Assembly: GCF_004379255.2 (NCBI RefSeq)
Contig: NC_056049.1
Location: 10,214,063-10,278,062 of the forward strand
Direction of reading: 5' to 3'
DNA: 64,000 nt
Origin: Salvia splendens
Taxonomy: Eukaryota > Streptophyta > Magnoliopsida > Lamiales > Lamiaceae
Part shown: in pieces, positions 10,094 to 20,785 of the stretch
Layout: the number at the start of each line of letters is the position of its first letter
Position numbering within the stretch: the first letter of the stretch is position 1
Notes under the pieces: model-generated
Databases searched by the model: none
What the model saw: the letters and a program-made list of their open reading frames with translations, nothing else
Told to the model about the DNA's origin: nothing
Translations under genes and position numbers: made by a program

Positions 10094-11570
10094 TAATTTA
10101 TAATTAATAATTATTAATACTACATTATCACAAATGCAGAAGGTTAAACTCAATAGATGCAACATTCAGAGGCCAATCAATCCATCATCACCAACCACTT
10201 GTTTTTCGGTGTCGATTTTGGGTTTCGAAACAACCAAGATTTGATTTTTCTCCCGATCCTAGTTCGAAAACGGTGAGGAGTAAGAAGAAGAAGGAAGTGT
10301 AGGAGGCCCAGAAGAAATCGAGGGTTAAAGTATCTAAAAATGGATTAAATTCGGTTATCTTTCAGAAAATAAGATTAAGGCATGCAAATTTTTAAGATTT
10401 CAAATTCCATTTTTTTTTATCTTATTTTTCTCGCACCATTTATCTAGGGATTAAACATTGCCGCCACAGCGCCTAAGATACATATGTTTTTCACCAAACA
10501 GTCTTTCTACAACATTTAGTAATCTATCATTAATAATAATAGGCTAATTCACGACTTTGCTACTCAATTTAAATATGGTGAAAAATAAACTATTAACTTT
10601 AAACGAGTATCAAAATTTTCACAATCCCGAAGTGCGTGATGAAATTAAATCTTATGTGGAGGCTCTAATGACTCCTTGGCCAATTAACATTCTGCAAGAT
10701 CCGAAAAAAAGGGCAGCCAATTAACCCTGAAATTATTATTCATCAATAGGTGAATATAGTATATAAATTACTACTACATAGATAAGATATTCTAGTAAAT
10801 CACAGCCATAAATTGAAACTGAAGTAGGTGTAAAACACAACACATGGAGTAATTAATTAAACAGAAGAATAAACACAAGAAAATATATACGTCTCTTCTC
10901 ATCTACTCCCAATTCCACATAAATATCCAAGCATGCAACACAACTCCCACAAAACATCAACCAATCAAACAAATTGTACTAATTTAAACATATGTATTGG
11001 TGTACTAGGTTTCGAGAGACGATCTTGAGAAAGTGATGGGTTCTCTCGTCGCAGCCGCTGTATATATGGAGGGAGCATTCCCAAAAAAATACTCCTTAAT
11101 TAAAAATGTTTGTATGGACGTGATTTCCAATTTAATTTGGCAATACTTATATAAAGCTAATCTTTCCCTAAGCCTATAAATACTTGATTTGGAAAACTTA
11201 ATTATTTACAAAATTAATGCACACGTTAATTTTTTCAAAAACTATTGCACACGTTAATTTCCTTTATTATAAAGTAGTAGTTGCTCAATATAGATTGACC
11301 ACTAAATAAAATGGATCTTTTTAAAAGTAATGAGAATAATACTCATTAAGTTTAAAATTATACTACATACTAGTGTAATACCCACAGACCATTATTTAGT
11401 TTTATATTATTCTAATTTTTAAAAAGTTAAGCAATGTATACATATTCTCATAATGGGACTCTATGATATAATATTCTTATGTACAAATTCATAAAAGAAT
11501 AACATTTTTAATTTAAATGTATGCAACGACAATTTAGCGTTGTACAAAATAATACTGATATATTAAGTAA
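10094..11570. other. intergenic; possible distal kelch first exon near 10190-10340
   Basis: 10125-10185 repeats sequence found beside the kelch exons (7300-7362). Minus-strand sequence at 10190-10340 contains a frame with LDFFWASYTSFFFLLL, reminiscent of the membrane anchor that opens the kelch family, but no in-frame ATG is seen and the link is speculative. The remainder is AT-rich with nothing recognised. Confidence 0.3.
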
Positions 11571-11605
11571 ATTAGTATCTAGCCTGTGCTACGCACAACA
11601 TATTG
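11571..11605 (-). mobile_element. possible Helitron 3' end
   Basis: Read on the minus strand: GTGCGTAGCAC hairpin followed by AGG and CTAG, the layout of plant Helitron 3' termini. No matching 5' TC end was identified and the base after CTAG is not the expected T, so confidence is low. Confidence 0.3.
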
Positions 11606-11859
11606 TATTTTTCTTTAAAAAATGTTTAAATTAAATCGTAATTGGATGATGAGGTTAATAGTTCAAAAATGTATATTATTGAAAGTTGACAGTCAAAAAA
11701 TTCTTAGGTATTATTGAAACAATGGTTAGGAAATTTAAATATTTTATAAAGTTAAAACATACTTAAAATATGTGTGTAGGTATTATTTAAGTATAGGATT
11801 AACTAATAAGAGATTTATAAATTTTAAAATTAAACCCAATGCACATATACTTATTTATG

Positions 11860-12075
11860 ATGGGATTTGATCAAATGCAAACTCTAAATATTGTACAACC
11901 TCCAAACTATGATCTGGACCGTTAGAAAATATCAACAAATGACAAAATAACATCAACAAAAAATGTCAACACAGTGTCAACAGTTGATGCTGTGTTGAAA
12001 CTATATTGCCATTTTCTATTGTTATTATTTTGTCATCTGTTGACGTCTTAAAATTTTAGTATTGTCAAACATTAA
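11860..12075. repeat. foldback repeat (candidate MITE)
   Basis: ATCAACAAATGACAAAATAA pairs with TTATTTTGTCATCTGTTGA, and the centre contains CAACACAG...CTGTGTTG around GTCAACAGTTGATG. Ends and target duplication were not resolved. Confidence 0.5.
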
Positions 12076-12861
12076 AAACTATAACTATAATCCTGCACAA
12101 AAATTTGCTAAAAGAAAGAAAACATGTTTTAATGAATAAAAGACCATATGTTTCCCCACATAGAAATATGAAAGTGCTTTTATCAACATAATAATTGTGC
12201 ATTGATAAAGAGAGAAAATATAAGTTATAATTTAATTTTCTTTTTATCCTTTTTTTTGTCTCTGTTAATTAAAACACACAATAAAATTATATTAATTGTT
12301 AGAAAAAACAAAATTAGAAAAAGCAAAGAAAAAGTTTGGCTATAAAAATCAATGCTAACAAAAGTAATTTAATTTTAATCAATTCATGAACAAATACAAA
12401 TAGAAAAACTATGGCGGATAGCACAAATGTATATGATGAATATAACTAAATTTATCATCACTAGTTATTTTATTTTTATTTGAGTTATTTATTATTTCAA
12501 ATGCTCATTTTGTAAACTTGTATTCCGTTTTTTGATTTTCAATTTTTTTATCATTCTTAATTTTAATAAAGCACTCCATAAAAATAGACTCTTATTTTAT
12601 TTTTAATATATACAAATTAAAGATAGGAGTAGATGTAAGAAAAAGTGTGCAAGCAGTTTGTTCGATAACTAAGATATGAAAAAAAGGAGAACAAAGATAT
12701 GAAAAAAATAGACCCTTAAAAAGCAGTGTGCTTTTTAATAAATATAAGTCAATAACTGATAGATAAAAAAAAGAGAACAAAGAAAAGAAGCATTAAACAA
12801 ACACTGCAAATTGCAAATTACATTTTTGTTTCTAGAAAGATGATCAATGTATAACTAATAT
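12076..12861. other. intergenic, nothing recognised
   Basis: AT-rich, poly-A/T-rich sequence. The minus-strand open frame at 12592-12780 is hydrophobic low-complexity translation of AT-rich DNA and is not called. Confidence 0.5.
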
Positions 12862-13104
12862 TAAGTGCATAACTAGAGAACAAATCTCAGTCATTTGATC
12901 AAAACGATCTAGTTCACTATATGGGCGTTTTAGTTCACAATATGAATTTAAAATCAATGAGTGAACCAAAAATACCTTTATAGTGAAGTATTTACTCCAT
13001 CAAAGATTTAGTTAACTGTAATGACATTTTGGTTCACTCCTTCGTATAGTGAACTAAATTATAATTATAGTGATCTAAATTCGTGTTTTCTAGTTATGCA
13101 TTTA
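12862..13104. mobile_element. MITE with GTGCATAACTAG inverted ends
   Basis: Left end TAAGTGCATAACTAGAGAACA and right end, reverse-complemented, TAAATGCATAACTAGAAAACA. Both sides carry TTAA/TAA, so the target could be TTAA or a Harbinger-type 3-bp site. The interior has repeated TAGTTCACTATA / TAGTGAACTA phrases in both orientations. Non-coding. Confidence 0.65.
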
Positions 13105-13139
13105 AGTAGTGGTTTTCTTAGATCACTACCTTTGAGGAG

Positions 13140-14505
13140 ATTTTATTCTAGGGCTACATTTACCTTCCCCATTTGCAACGTCTAAAACCAGTTAAATCGA
13201 ACTCAAACTAAAATGAATATTCTATATTCACTTCTTTTTAATTTTACAATTCTATCAATATAATTTATCTAAATTACACATTAAGTCCACAATACTTCAT
13301 CAATTGACAATTCTATACTAATTTAAATATTACGGTAAGATTTGATTATTGATATATTTAGGCACTAAATAGGAGTATATTTTTTACGTATTCGGAATAA
13401 GTTTTTTAGTTCAAGATTTTCATGTATGTAATTTTTAGTATTAATGTTATTCTAATTATTAATTTATTAAATTTTATGGTACATGGAATTTTATTTAATA
13501 TAAGTCGATTAAATTCATCGGTTCATTATCAAAGTAAAGCCAATTAACATGTATTTACATATGACATAGTATATTTTTATGTATCTGAAATGACTTTTTA
13601 AATTTTTATTATATGTATTTTATTATTATTAATGTTATTCTATTATCTTTTCACAAAATTTTACCTGGCATTTTATTTGATACTATATAAGTCAATTAAA
13701 TTCATTGATCCATTATATGAATAAATCCTATTAATTTAATAGCTAATTTTACTTTATTAGTAAACCATCTATTTTATAATATATCAACCTATTTAAAATA
13801 TCAACTAATTATAATCTATTAATTTAGTGAAACCATTAATCATAAGTTAGTAATTACTCCATTAAATAAACCTCACGTGTGTTTCATTTCAAATTGAAAG
13901 TTATTACTATTATCTAATGCACAATCCACCCAAAGCCCGTATAGTTCAATACATTTAAAAAAATGAATACTAAATTTTATATTTTAGATTATTTGTGATT
14001 TAATTCAATTTGACTAATTATTTTACTCCACGGGACAATTAAAATGCTACATAGTACTGCATTTTATATTTATGTTAAAGTTTATATACTACTACTCCAT
14101 CCGTCCCACATTACTTGAAACGTTTTTTTTGACACATGATTTAAGAAAGATGTTTTTAGTGAGTTAAATAAAATAGAGGAGAGAATAAAGTAAGAGAAAG
14201 AAGAGATAGTAAAGTAAAATAAAGAATAAAATAGGTAAGATTAGATATTTTATTTTTAGTCAAAAAAAGAAATGATTCAATTAACTTGGGACAACCCAAA
14301 ATGGAATACGTCTCAAGTAACTTGAGACGGAGAGAGTATTATCATTCATTTTATGTTCTACTTCTACCTTATGGAAAATAGATAATAAAGCAAATGAATA
14401 ACTAAATTTGAATCAATCAACAAGGGCAAAAAAAACTTAATCTTCAAAAAACTTAATCTTCCTCAATAATCCATCTTACGAGGATTTAAAAATTATCGTG
14501 CAGCC
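13140..14505. repeat. segmental duplication, copy B part 1
   Basis: Diverged duplicate of about 7600-8895. It contains a MITE (14095-14336) absent from copy A and is broken at 14505 by the gene-capturing LTR element. It resumes at 20703. Confidence 0.8.
14095..14336. mobile_element. Stowaway-like MITE in copy B
   Basis: Ends CTCCATCCGTCCCACATTAC and GTAACTTGAGACGGAGAGAG, flanked by TA (14093-14094, 14337-14338). About 242 bp. The equivalent place in copy A (near 8760) has no insert, an empty-site confirmation. Confidence 0.8.
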
Positions 14506-14768
14506 TGATATCGAAGGTCCATTCGCGGAGGAGTCTCCGTCGAGCAACCGATGAACAAAGACGGAAAAGTAAATTGCAGAAAGATAAAATATGGAACGAT
14601 AAAAGATAATTATATTTCTTCAATGACTAATTCAAAAGATAACAAAGGCTCTTATTTATAATAGGAATAACCTAACTTAATGACCAAGAAATAGAAAAGA
14701 TATGCTAAATCAATTGTATAATATTAAATAATAGAGATATGGGATATTCTGTGGATATACACGTATCA
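14506..14768 (-). repeat. 3' LTR of the gene-capturing element
   Basis: Begins TGATATCGAAGG and ends ACGTATCA on the plus strand, with the polypurine tract directly to its right. Confidence 0.85.
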
Positions 14769-14798
14769 AATCCCCCACGGTTGAAATTCACTTTGTCC

Positions 14799-15341
14799 TC
14801 AAGGTGGAAACCACGACAAAACGAAGAGTGTGGCGAGCAAAAGCTTTGGCGAGGTATCCCCACCTAGATCAAATGTATGCGTATGCCCACCAACTCTCTC
14901 ATTCCTCGGCACATCAAGCAAAACATCAACAAAATACTTCTCTCCTTCCCGTCTCTCACCAATATGATCTCTTACCACAAACTCCAAAAACTCATCAATA
15001 TATCTAGTATCTCCCCTAACTCTCCCACTCATCCTAAACTTGATCCAGCAAAGCCAAGGTACAAATTCACCCACGTCAAAACTACTCAACAAAACACCCA
15101 ATTCTTCTAAAACCTTCCTGAGCTCCTTCTCATTACCATTTCCCTTTGCCTTCTTTGGTGCCCCATTGTTGCATTCATCAGAGTTATCATCCTCAGACAC
15201 CATATCATCACTTAAGAGCAGATCCAATAAATTAAAAGCAGACTCTTGACGGTTTTGCTTAATTGCAGCGTCTAAAACTCTCTCCTCATCCATTGATATT
15301 CTAAGAGCAAGAGCAAGTTTCGGCTCCAAGTGTGTAGTCAT
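14799..15341 (-). pseudogene. captured cytochrome P450 fragment (CYP71-like) fused to unknown sequence
   Basis: A 180-codon open frame on the minus strand. Residues about 75-150 resemble the middle of CYP71-clan P450s: LGVLLSSFDVGEFVPWLCWI, then DEFLEFVVRDHI, then YFVDVLLDVPR. In such enzymes this region lies upstream of the oxygen-binding helix. The heme-binding cysteine motif, ExxR and the membrane anchor are all absent, so it cannot be an enzyme. The first 70 residues (acidic and Asn/Ser-rich) and the last 30 are not P450-like; the tail runs into the element's 3' end. It sits just downstream of the phosphoglucomutase fragment, same strand, separated by a stop and a few bases. Captured-fragment status is inferred from its position between the LTRs. 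Confidence 0.6.
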
Positions 15342-15347
15342 GGCATC

Positions 15348-15925
15348 TCAAAGAACATCAAGAGCAGCTAATGTGGGCATGCTCCGTGCAACTCCTTTAA
15401 GTCCACCGGGAAAATAGGATATAGGTTGAACAACATATGCAGCTATAATAACAACAAAATCAGATGGGGCGACAAAGAACCCTTTTCCGAATTCCATATT
15501 GTGGTCAACATCTCCATCTGCTGCCGCACCAAACTCTGGCGGGTCCAGATTGTTGTCTGACTTGCTCAACCCCACACGAGCCACTAGTTCCCTTGCATAT
15601 GTCAGATTATGATCAGGATGTCCTCTGCCAAAATCTTTTTTGGGAGCACAATTAAGCAAGGAGCTTTCCTTTGCACCCAACTCTTCCACAATTATTCGTC
15701 TAGCATAAGCTCTAGCAACACAAATGAAGTGCATAATAGCAGAAAGATAATTTTAGAGATATAAAATAGCTTCCTAAAAGTCTGGAAATCTGAAATAGAC
15801 TCTCTTAATTTGACATAGTCACTTGCTGGCTCAAAAACATCAACGTCAATCTGCTCGGATGCACCAATAAAGTTACCCAATTCAATTTTGGAGATACCCA
15901 CCCCAGGTAGGTCTTCAACAACATC
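15348..15925 (-). pseudogene. PGM: captured phosphoglucomutase fragment, apparently intronless
   Basis: The minus strand encodes the central part of cytosolic phosphoglucomutase, the glucose-1-P/glucose-6-P interconverting enzyme. Recognisable blocks in order: EDLPGVGISKIELGNF, DVDVFEPASDYVKL, then YARRIIVEELGAKESSLLNC, HPDHNLTYARELVARVGLSK, PPEFGAAADGDVDHNM and GLKGVARSMPTLAALDV. The metal-binding loop, normally DGDGDRN or DGDADRN, reads DGDVDHN here, so key residues are lost. A frame change occurs near 15700-15740. About 190 codons run without a recognisable intron, although plant PGM genes are split into many short exons, which suggests capture from spliced mRNA. It lacks both ends of the protein and lies between the LTRs of the element, same strand. 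Confidence 0.8.
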
Positions 15926-15962
15926 CTCCCGAAGGTCACCATGCTCCTCATCGTTGTTCTTA

Positions 15963-16356
15963 GAATCTTACATATCAGTAACTCCCGAGAGTTCAACCGA
16001 AGTGTATTAGCTTTCTTCCAAGTACCTTTTGAAGTCTTGAATATCATCAACAAACAACTCCTTCCTCGAAAACAAATTAGCTCCCTTTAATACCGTAGCA
16101 CTCTCCTCTGCCAACCTTGCAAACCGCCTTGTTCCACAAACTTGCTCAAGTGTGTTGTCTTCCACAACGGCTGCATTCCTTTGGCTCGCAGCGCCTGAAT
16201 GAGCAGGAGTCGACAATACATCCTTCTGCATTATAGTCCTCGACCATGGCTCGGTTGATGACCGAGAGTTACTTACCTGCAACATCTCGTCAACCCCTTC
16301 AACTTGTCCCACCCGTGCATTATGATTGTGATTATTCAGCGCCCAAAAATGGAGCT
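15963..16356 (-). pseudogene. unidentified coding-like segment inside the element
   Basis: A minus-strand frame continues for over 100 codons with ordinary composition (for example GQVEGVDEMLQVSNSR and RFARLAEESATVL) and ends in LFVDDIQDFKRYLEES. I do not recognise it. It may be gag, a third captured gene, or 5' sequence transcribed with the PGM fragment. It is cut at 16357 by the copia LTR. Confidence 0.35.
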
Positions 16357-17945
16357 TGTTAGGGTTTTTTATACTAGAAATCACCTTTCGAGTGATTGGA
16401 TACTGTAAAACTCTAATGGTTATTTTCCAATAAATGCAACAGATTATTTTTGTCATAATGTTGTTATGTTTTACATTTAATGGTTTTTTATTACATATTT
16501 AAATGTATGAGCAAACGTAACAAAGTCTAAGTCTTTGTTTTAGTAGACCGGTTGTGGGCGTCGTCCAATTTAAGGTAACACGGTCAGTTCTAAACAAAGA
16601 AAAATAAGAATTTCACAACCTAGATAGGCCTAGACTACCTATCGCGAAAGGTTGCAATGCCAGCCCGATTATATCTAAACCTTATTGAAATAAGATGACG
16701 TTGGTGTGGTATAGCACTGAATGGATCTAACTGCAAGACGAGTCTTTATGCTATCTACTGAAAGACGAGGTCTTGAAAATTAATTTCTTAATCAATGTAC
16801 GTTAGCATTGAGCATACGATATTGAGGATCCACTACTTTGACTTACCAAAGGTGCGGGTTTTTTGTAACCCAACGATCCAGGTATATTGGGTAGTGGTGA
16901 TCATTATCTAGAGGTGCTAGGATTGCTATTATGTTGAAACGTGCGCGAGGAGAGTCTCGTTTGATAACATCCACAAGAGGAGCTCGAAACGAGGTTTTAT
17001 TATTCGGAACCTAGCTAGTTGGAGTTTGATTACTCTATGAATAATAAATAAGAGTTTGTTGCTAAGTCCACTCTTGGAATTCGAAATATGTTAATTAATT
17101 AAGTCTATAGCAGACATTAATTGATTAATGGATGTTTCCATCTTAAGCGCGGGACATGAATCAAATGCAATTAAAGGAAACCCAGAATACTTGTAATTTC
17201 TGATTTGGAAGGCAGTGCAATATTACTTCTGTAGTGGCTGCTCGTAATATTCCAATATAAGCTTATATTAAATTGTGGGTTTAATTTAATTAGTAAAAAG
17301 CTAATTGGGTGAGACATGTTCCAAATTCTTCCTTAGATCCCTGACTGGGCCCAATATGTGACTTATATAAATAGGAGAATAAAGGAGACAGAAAATATAA
17401 CAATTTATTATCAAAATTTTCGTCCCCCTCTAAAGAGAGAGCTCGAAATTTGTGCCTCCTCCGTGAGCTGAGTTCTGTCTTCCATTATTCGAGTCCTAGT
17501 ACGTTGGTGAGATTTGCCCATACAAATATCAGCGTATAGTCCGGGACACCAGTCAGAAGATCCGAGGTCTTGTATTGAAGATCTTCACGTAGAGACGGAG
17601 CAAGCCATCATCGATTCTTGATTGAATCAACAAGCTAAATTGGCTAATTCCGTAGTAAGCATGTTTTAGGGATTTTATGTGCTAGAGCATGTTTTAATTC
17701 AAGTTATGAGCATGATACATGTGATAATTACGCGAATAGATTTTGTCTAAATAATCTGCTAAATAGATCAAATTCATGTGATCCGTTTTGAACGCATGCT
17801 TCCGCTGCCAGCCTCTTCAGTTGGTATCAGAGCCAGTCTTTGGCTCTGATTATTTGGATTTAAATTTCGCGAAATTCATGTATGCATGTGTTATTTGATT
17901 GCGAAGCATGTTCTTGGTGTTTTTGTTTAATTTTATGCATGATGA
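16357..17945 (+). mobile_element. Ty1/copia 5' LTR plus leader (copia C), truncated
   Basis: LTR 16357-17819 starts TGTTAGGG and ends CTTCA, followed after two bases by TTGGTATCAGAGCC, the initiator-Met primer site at 17822. At 1,463 bp it matches the length and sequence order of the copia B LTRs (for example AGACGAGTC...CTACTGAAAGACGAGGTC against the reverse of 36900-36930). About 130 bp of leader follow and similarity then stops, so the interior and 3' LTR are gone. It is inserted against the direction of the host element. Confidence 0.75.
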
Positions 17946-18473
17946 ACTCAAGAACTATGCATGATGAAGCACTGTTGCACGGTGTAGGGTGCAACCGAGT
18001 AGTGCGACGCTGAACGGAGGGGCTGGTGGATGATGAACGTTGCAGCATGTGGATCGCCCAAGCGACGTTCCTTTGCATCCATCCGGGACACCACTTGGTC
18101 GACATCTGCGGTCAAGCTCTCAAGCTGTGAAACCAAGGCAGCCATCGATAAATTCGGTTCGAAATCGGACGTAACCGGATCCGTTGAGTGACATTTCCAA
18201 TCTGGTGGATCAGGCGGTTGCGGATCGGACACCAAAGAGGGCCTTGGGGTGCTAAATGTTAGCGCTGGAATTGGGCACGCCGGATCTGGGTAGGAGTACA
18301 CAATTTGCACGTCTTGCTGGGGTACCAACACGATGTGTGGCTCGGCATGGGCAGTGGCGAGAGAAACAGTCTGTCATATTGTGAGACCTGTCGGGCAGCC
18401 TGGTGGCGCTGGGCGTGGGAATTGTGCAGCTGCTCCGTGGCGGTGCGAGGAGTGAGGTAATCTACTTGGTTGA
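17946..18473 (-). pseudogene. gag-like remnant of the gene-capturing element
   Basis: Minus-strand frames with Pro-rich and then heptad-like sequence (SMAALVSQLESLTADVDQVV) resemble the N-terminal part of Ty3/gypsy gag. Frameshifts and stops break it. It is bounded by copia C on one side and the Tekay-like solo LTR on the other. Confidence 0.4.
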
Positions 18474-18478
18474 GATAA

Positions 18479-20319
18479 TGTAACGCCTGCCTTTTTCCTT
18501 TCATTTTGGGGATATTTTTTTCTCTCTTTCAATATCTCCATCTTCCCTAAAATCTCCCCAACCACCAAATCCATCAATATCTATCAATTTTGCCTATATA
18601 TATCCAATCAATCCCACAGTCTTTCTACACATAAATTCAATACCAAGAAAACAAAGAGTGAGAGAGTTAGAGAAGAAAAAACCGAGAGAGTTAGAAAGGA
18701 GAGAAGCGGCGGCGCCGATTGCCGCTGAGGTAGGAGGGAGAAGGCAAACAACGACGAGCCGTCGAGGAGCAGCAACAACTGTTCAGTAGTTCTGGGCGGC
18801 TTCGAATGGCAGCAACGATGTTTCTGACGTCGGTGATGGCACCGCCGGCAGTCAGCGAAAGATAGAGAAGAGGAGACGGCGGCTGATGCCACTACACGAG
18901 CAGCAGACAGCAGCGGCCTCACGAAGGAGGGTCGGTGGCAGCGGTGACAGAGAGACCAGACTGGACGGACGCGGGTGGCGGCGCTGTGCAGAAAAGAGGT
19001 AAATAGAGCAACGACGGAGAGACAGAGGTGCCGCGAATTGAGAGAAGAAGGAGAGTAGAGATTCCAATTTTGTAAGTCTCCTGATTTTGATATGAGAGAG
19101 AGAGAAAGAGATTGTTGTTCCAGATTTTTGAGAAGGAGAATGATTTGAAGAAGAAGAAGAAGACAATAAAGGGGCTCGCTGTTTTATTTTCTTCCAAAAG
19201 TGAGTAGACTCAGTTTGATTTGGGTTGCTGTACCATTTTTTTATTTGGGCTAATGTACTAATTTTTGATTTGGGCCTAGAGTGATTTAGCTGGTTGGGCC
19301 CAGTCTATTAATTATAGTTGAGCCATTGATTTTCTCCAAGGAAGTTTTACTCGTGAATTGTTTGGACTGGATTTTGAGCTCAAGAATGATGGGAACACGA
19401 CGATCGACTTCGAAAATAAATGAAGAAGAAGAGAAGCATGGACTCAAGGAAGGGAATTCTCCACGAATCAAATTGAAGTGGAAGTAAGGAATTCAAATTC
19501 AGAAAAAATTAAATGATTGAGGTGAGCTTTCTTTTTAAATAAGGGGTTATGCCCTAAGTATATTTTTATGTGAAAATGATATGAATATTGGTCATGCCGT
19601 GTTTTGTTTTATTCTATGGAACCTATCTGATGTGGCTTATGCCATCAATGGATAATCGAATTCGGGTCTGTCTAGGGAGTGAGTCCCTATTCAGGCTAGT
19701 GTACACCTATGGAGATCGTGAGCCGTCTTTTTGGGTCGGCCGGTCTAGTGACTTGGAATGTGGCCACATTCCTTGTCATCAATGGATCAGATATGGTAGA
19801 CATCTATTGGAAAATGACTGATCAGTCGAATTTTACAATGAAAATGATTTTAGTGTCTTGGGCGATTTCTAAAGTTAAAACCCGAGGTCACTCAATGGTG
19901 GCATGATAAATACTTTTTATAAAATGTTTTCGGCATGAGTCCACTGGGCGCATCAAGCACTCAGCCCTGCATTTCATTTTAAAAATATACAGGTTGAGCG
20001 TGACGGGTGCGGCGGGTGTTGAGCAGACCATTGAAGAAATTTAAGTGTGTAGAATGTATCATGTCTTCACACGTGGCATATTCCTTCTCTCAAATGCCTC
20101 TGCTAAGTAGTTGTCCTTCTTTTGAGTTCTTGTATCGCTGAGATAATAATCATTTTTGAGTTGTTGATTGTTGAGATACTCTGATTTTATTCGAGTTATT
20201 CCCATTTATTTCAAGCATTGGTCGAGTTGTGTTGTTTTCCCCTTTCTTCCCCGCTTCTTTAATCCTCCCCTAGTCGCGATCAACCGTGTTTTCTATCCTT
20301 ATAAAATGCGGGCGTGACA
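18479..20319 (+). mobile_element. solo LTR, Tekay/del-like Ty3/gypsy
   Basis: Starts TGTAACGCC and ends GGGCGTGACA, an imperfect inverted pair typical of Tekay/del LTRs, and is flanked by a perfect 5-bp duplication GATAA (18474-18478 and 20320-20324). Length 1,841 bp. It carries a TATA box (CCTATATATATCC near 18592-18604), then a GAGAG-rich leader and a GC-rich patch. No internal region is present, so it is the product of LTR-LTR recombination. Open frames inside it are LTR sequence, not genes. Confidence 0.9.
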
Positions 20320-20435
20320 GATAATATCTGACGTTGGTGTATGACATGTTGACGTCGATTCGGAGGAAGAGATATGATGAAAGCACCAGATGATACGAGT
20401 AAAATTGTATCAGAGAATAATGGCAAGAATTCACC

Positions 20436-20702
20436 GGATATCGAAGGTCCGTTCGTGAAGGAGTCTCCGTCGAGCAACCGATGAACAAAGACGGAAAAGT
20501 AAATTGCAAAAAGATATAATACGGAACAATAAAAGATAATTATATTTCTTCAATGATTAATTCAAAATTCAAAAGATAACAAATGCTCCTATTTATAATA
20601 GCAATAACCTAACCTAATGACCAAGAAATAGAAAAGATATGCTAAATCAATTATATATATTAAATAATAGAGATATGAGATATTCTGTTGATACTTGTAT
20701 CA
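20436..20702 (-). repeat. 5' LTR of the gene-capturing element
   Basis: The second copy of the 265-bp LTR. The first base is changed (GGATATCG for TGATATCG) and a short AATTCAAA duplication is present. No primer site that I can assign lies inside it. Confidence 0.85.
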
Positions 20703-20785
20703 CAGCTCGTAGTAATCCCTCTAGAATTCGATAACACATATCTAATCGATCCATTACGAGGTTGTTAAAATTGTAAGCTAATCCA
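20703..20785. repeat. segmental duplication, copy B part 2
   Basis: Resumes the duplicated segment immediately after the retroelement: GTAGTAATCCCTCT and GAGGTTGTTAAAATTGTAAGC match 8905-8975. It ends where the LINE poly-A tail begins. Confidence 0.8.

Larger units (their letters stand above)
14506..20702 (-). mobile_element. non-autonomous LTR retroelement carrying host gene fragments
   Basis: Direct terminal repeats at 14506-14768 and 20436-20702 (about 265 bp, roughly 93% alike by eye, sharing GGAGTCTCCGTCGAGCAACC) are flanked by CAGCC (14501-14505) and CAGCT (20703-20707), a 5-bp duplication with one change. The element lies in the middle of copy B of the segmental duplication, which resumes exactly at the right flank. 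Minus-strand orientation follows from the polypurine tract (plus-strand AATCCCCCACGG at 14769-14780) next to the left LTR. Just inside it a minus frame reads HLEDKVNFNRGG, resembling the end of chromovirus pol. No RT or integrase remains. The interior holds gag-like sequence, an unidentified segment, phosphoglucomutase and P450 fragments, all on the minus strand like the element. Two later elements interrupt it (16357 and 18479). Confidence 0.85.

Noticed and set aside
18608..19197. Serine-rich minus-strand open frames
   Set aside because: They translate the GAGAG-rich leader of a solo LTR on the wrong strand.
19588..19906. Plus-strand open frames
   Set aside because: They lie inside the Tekay-like solo LTR, which is non-coding.
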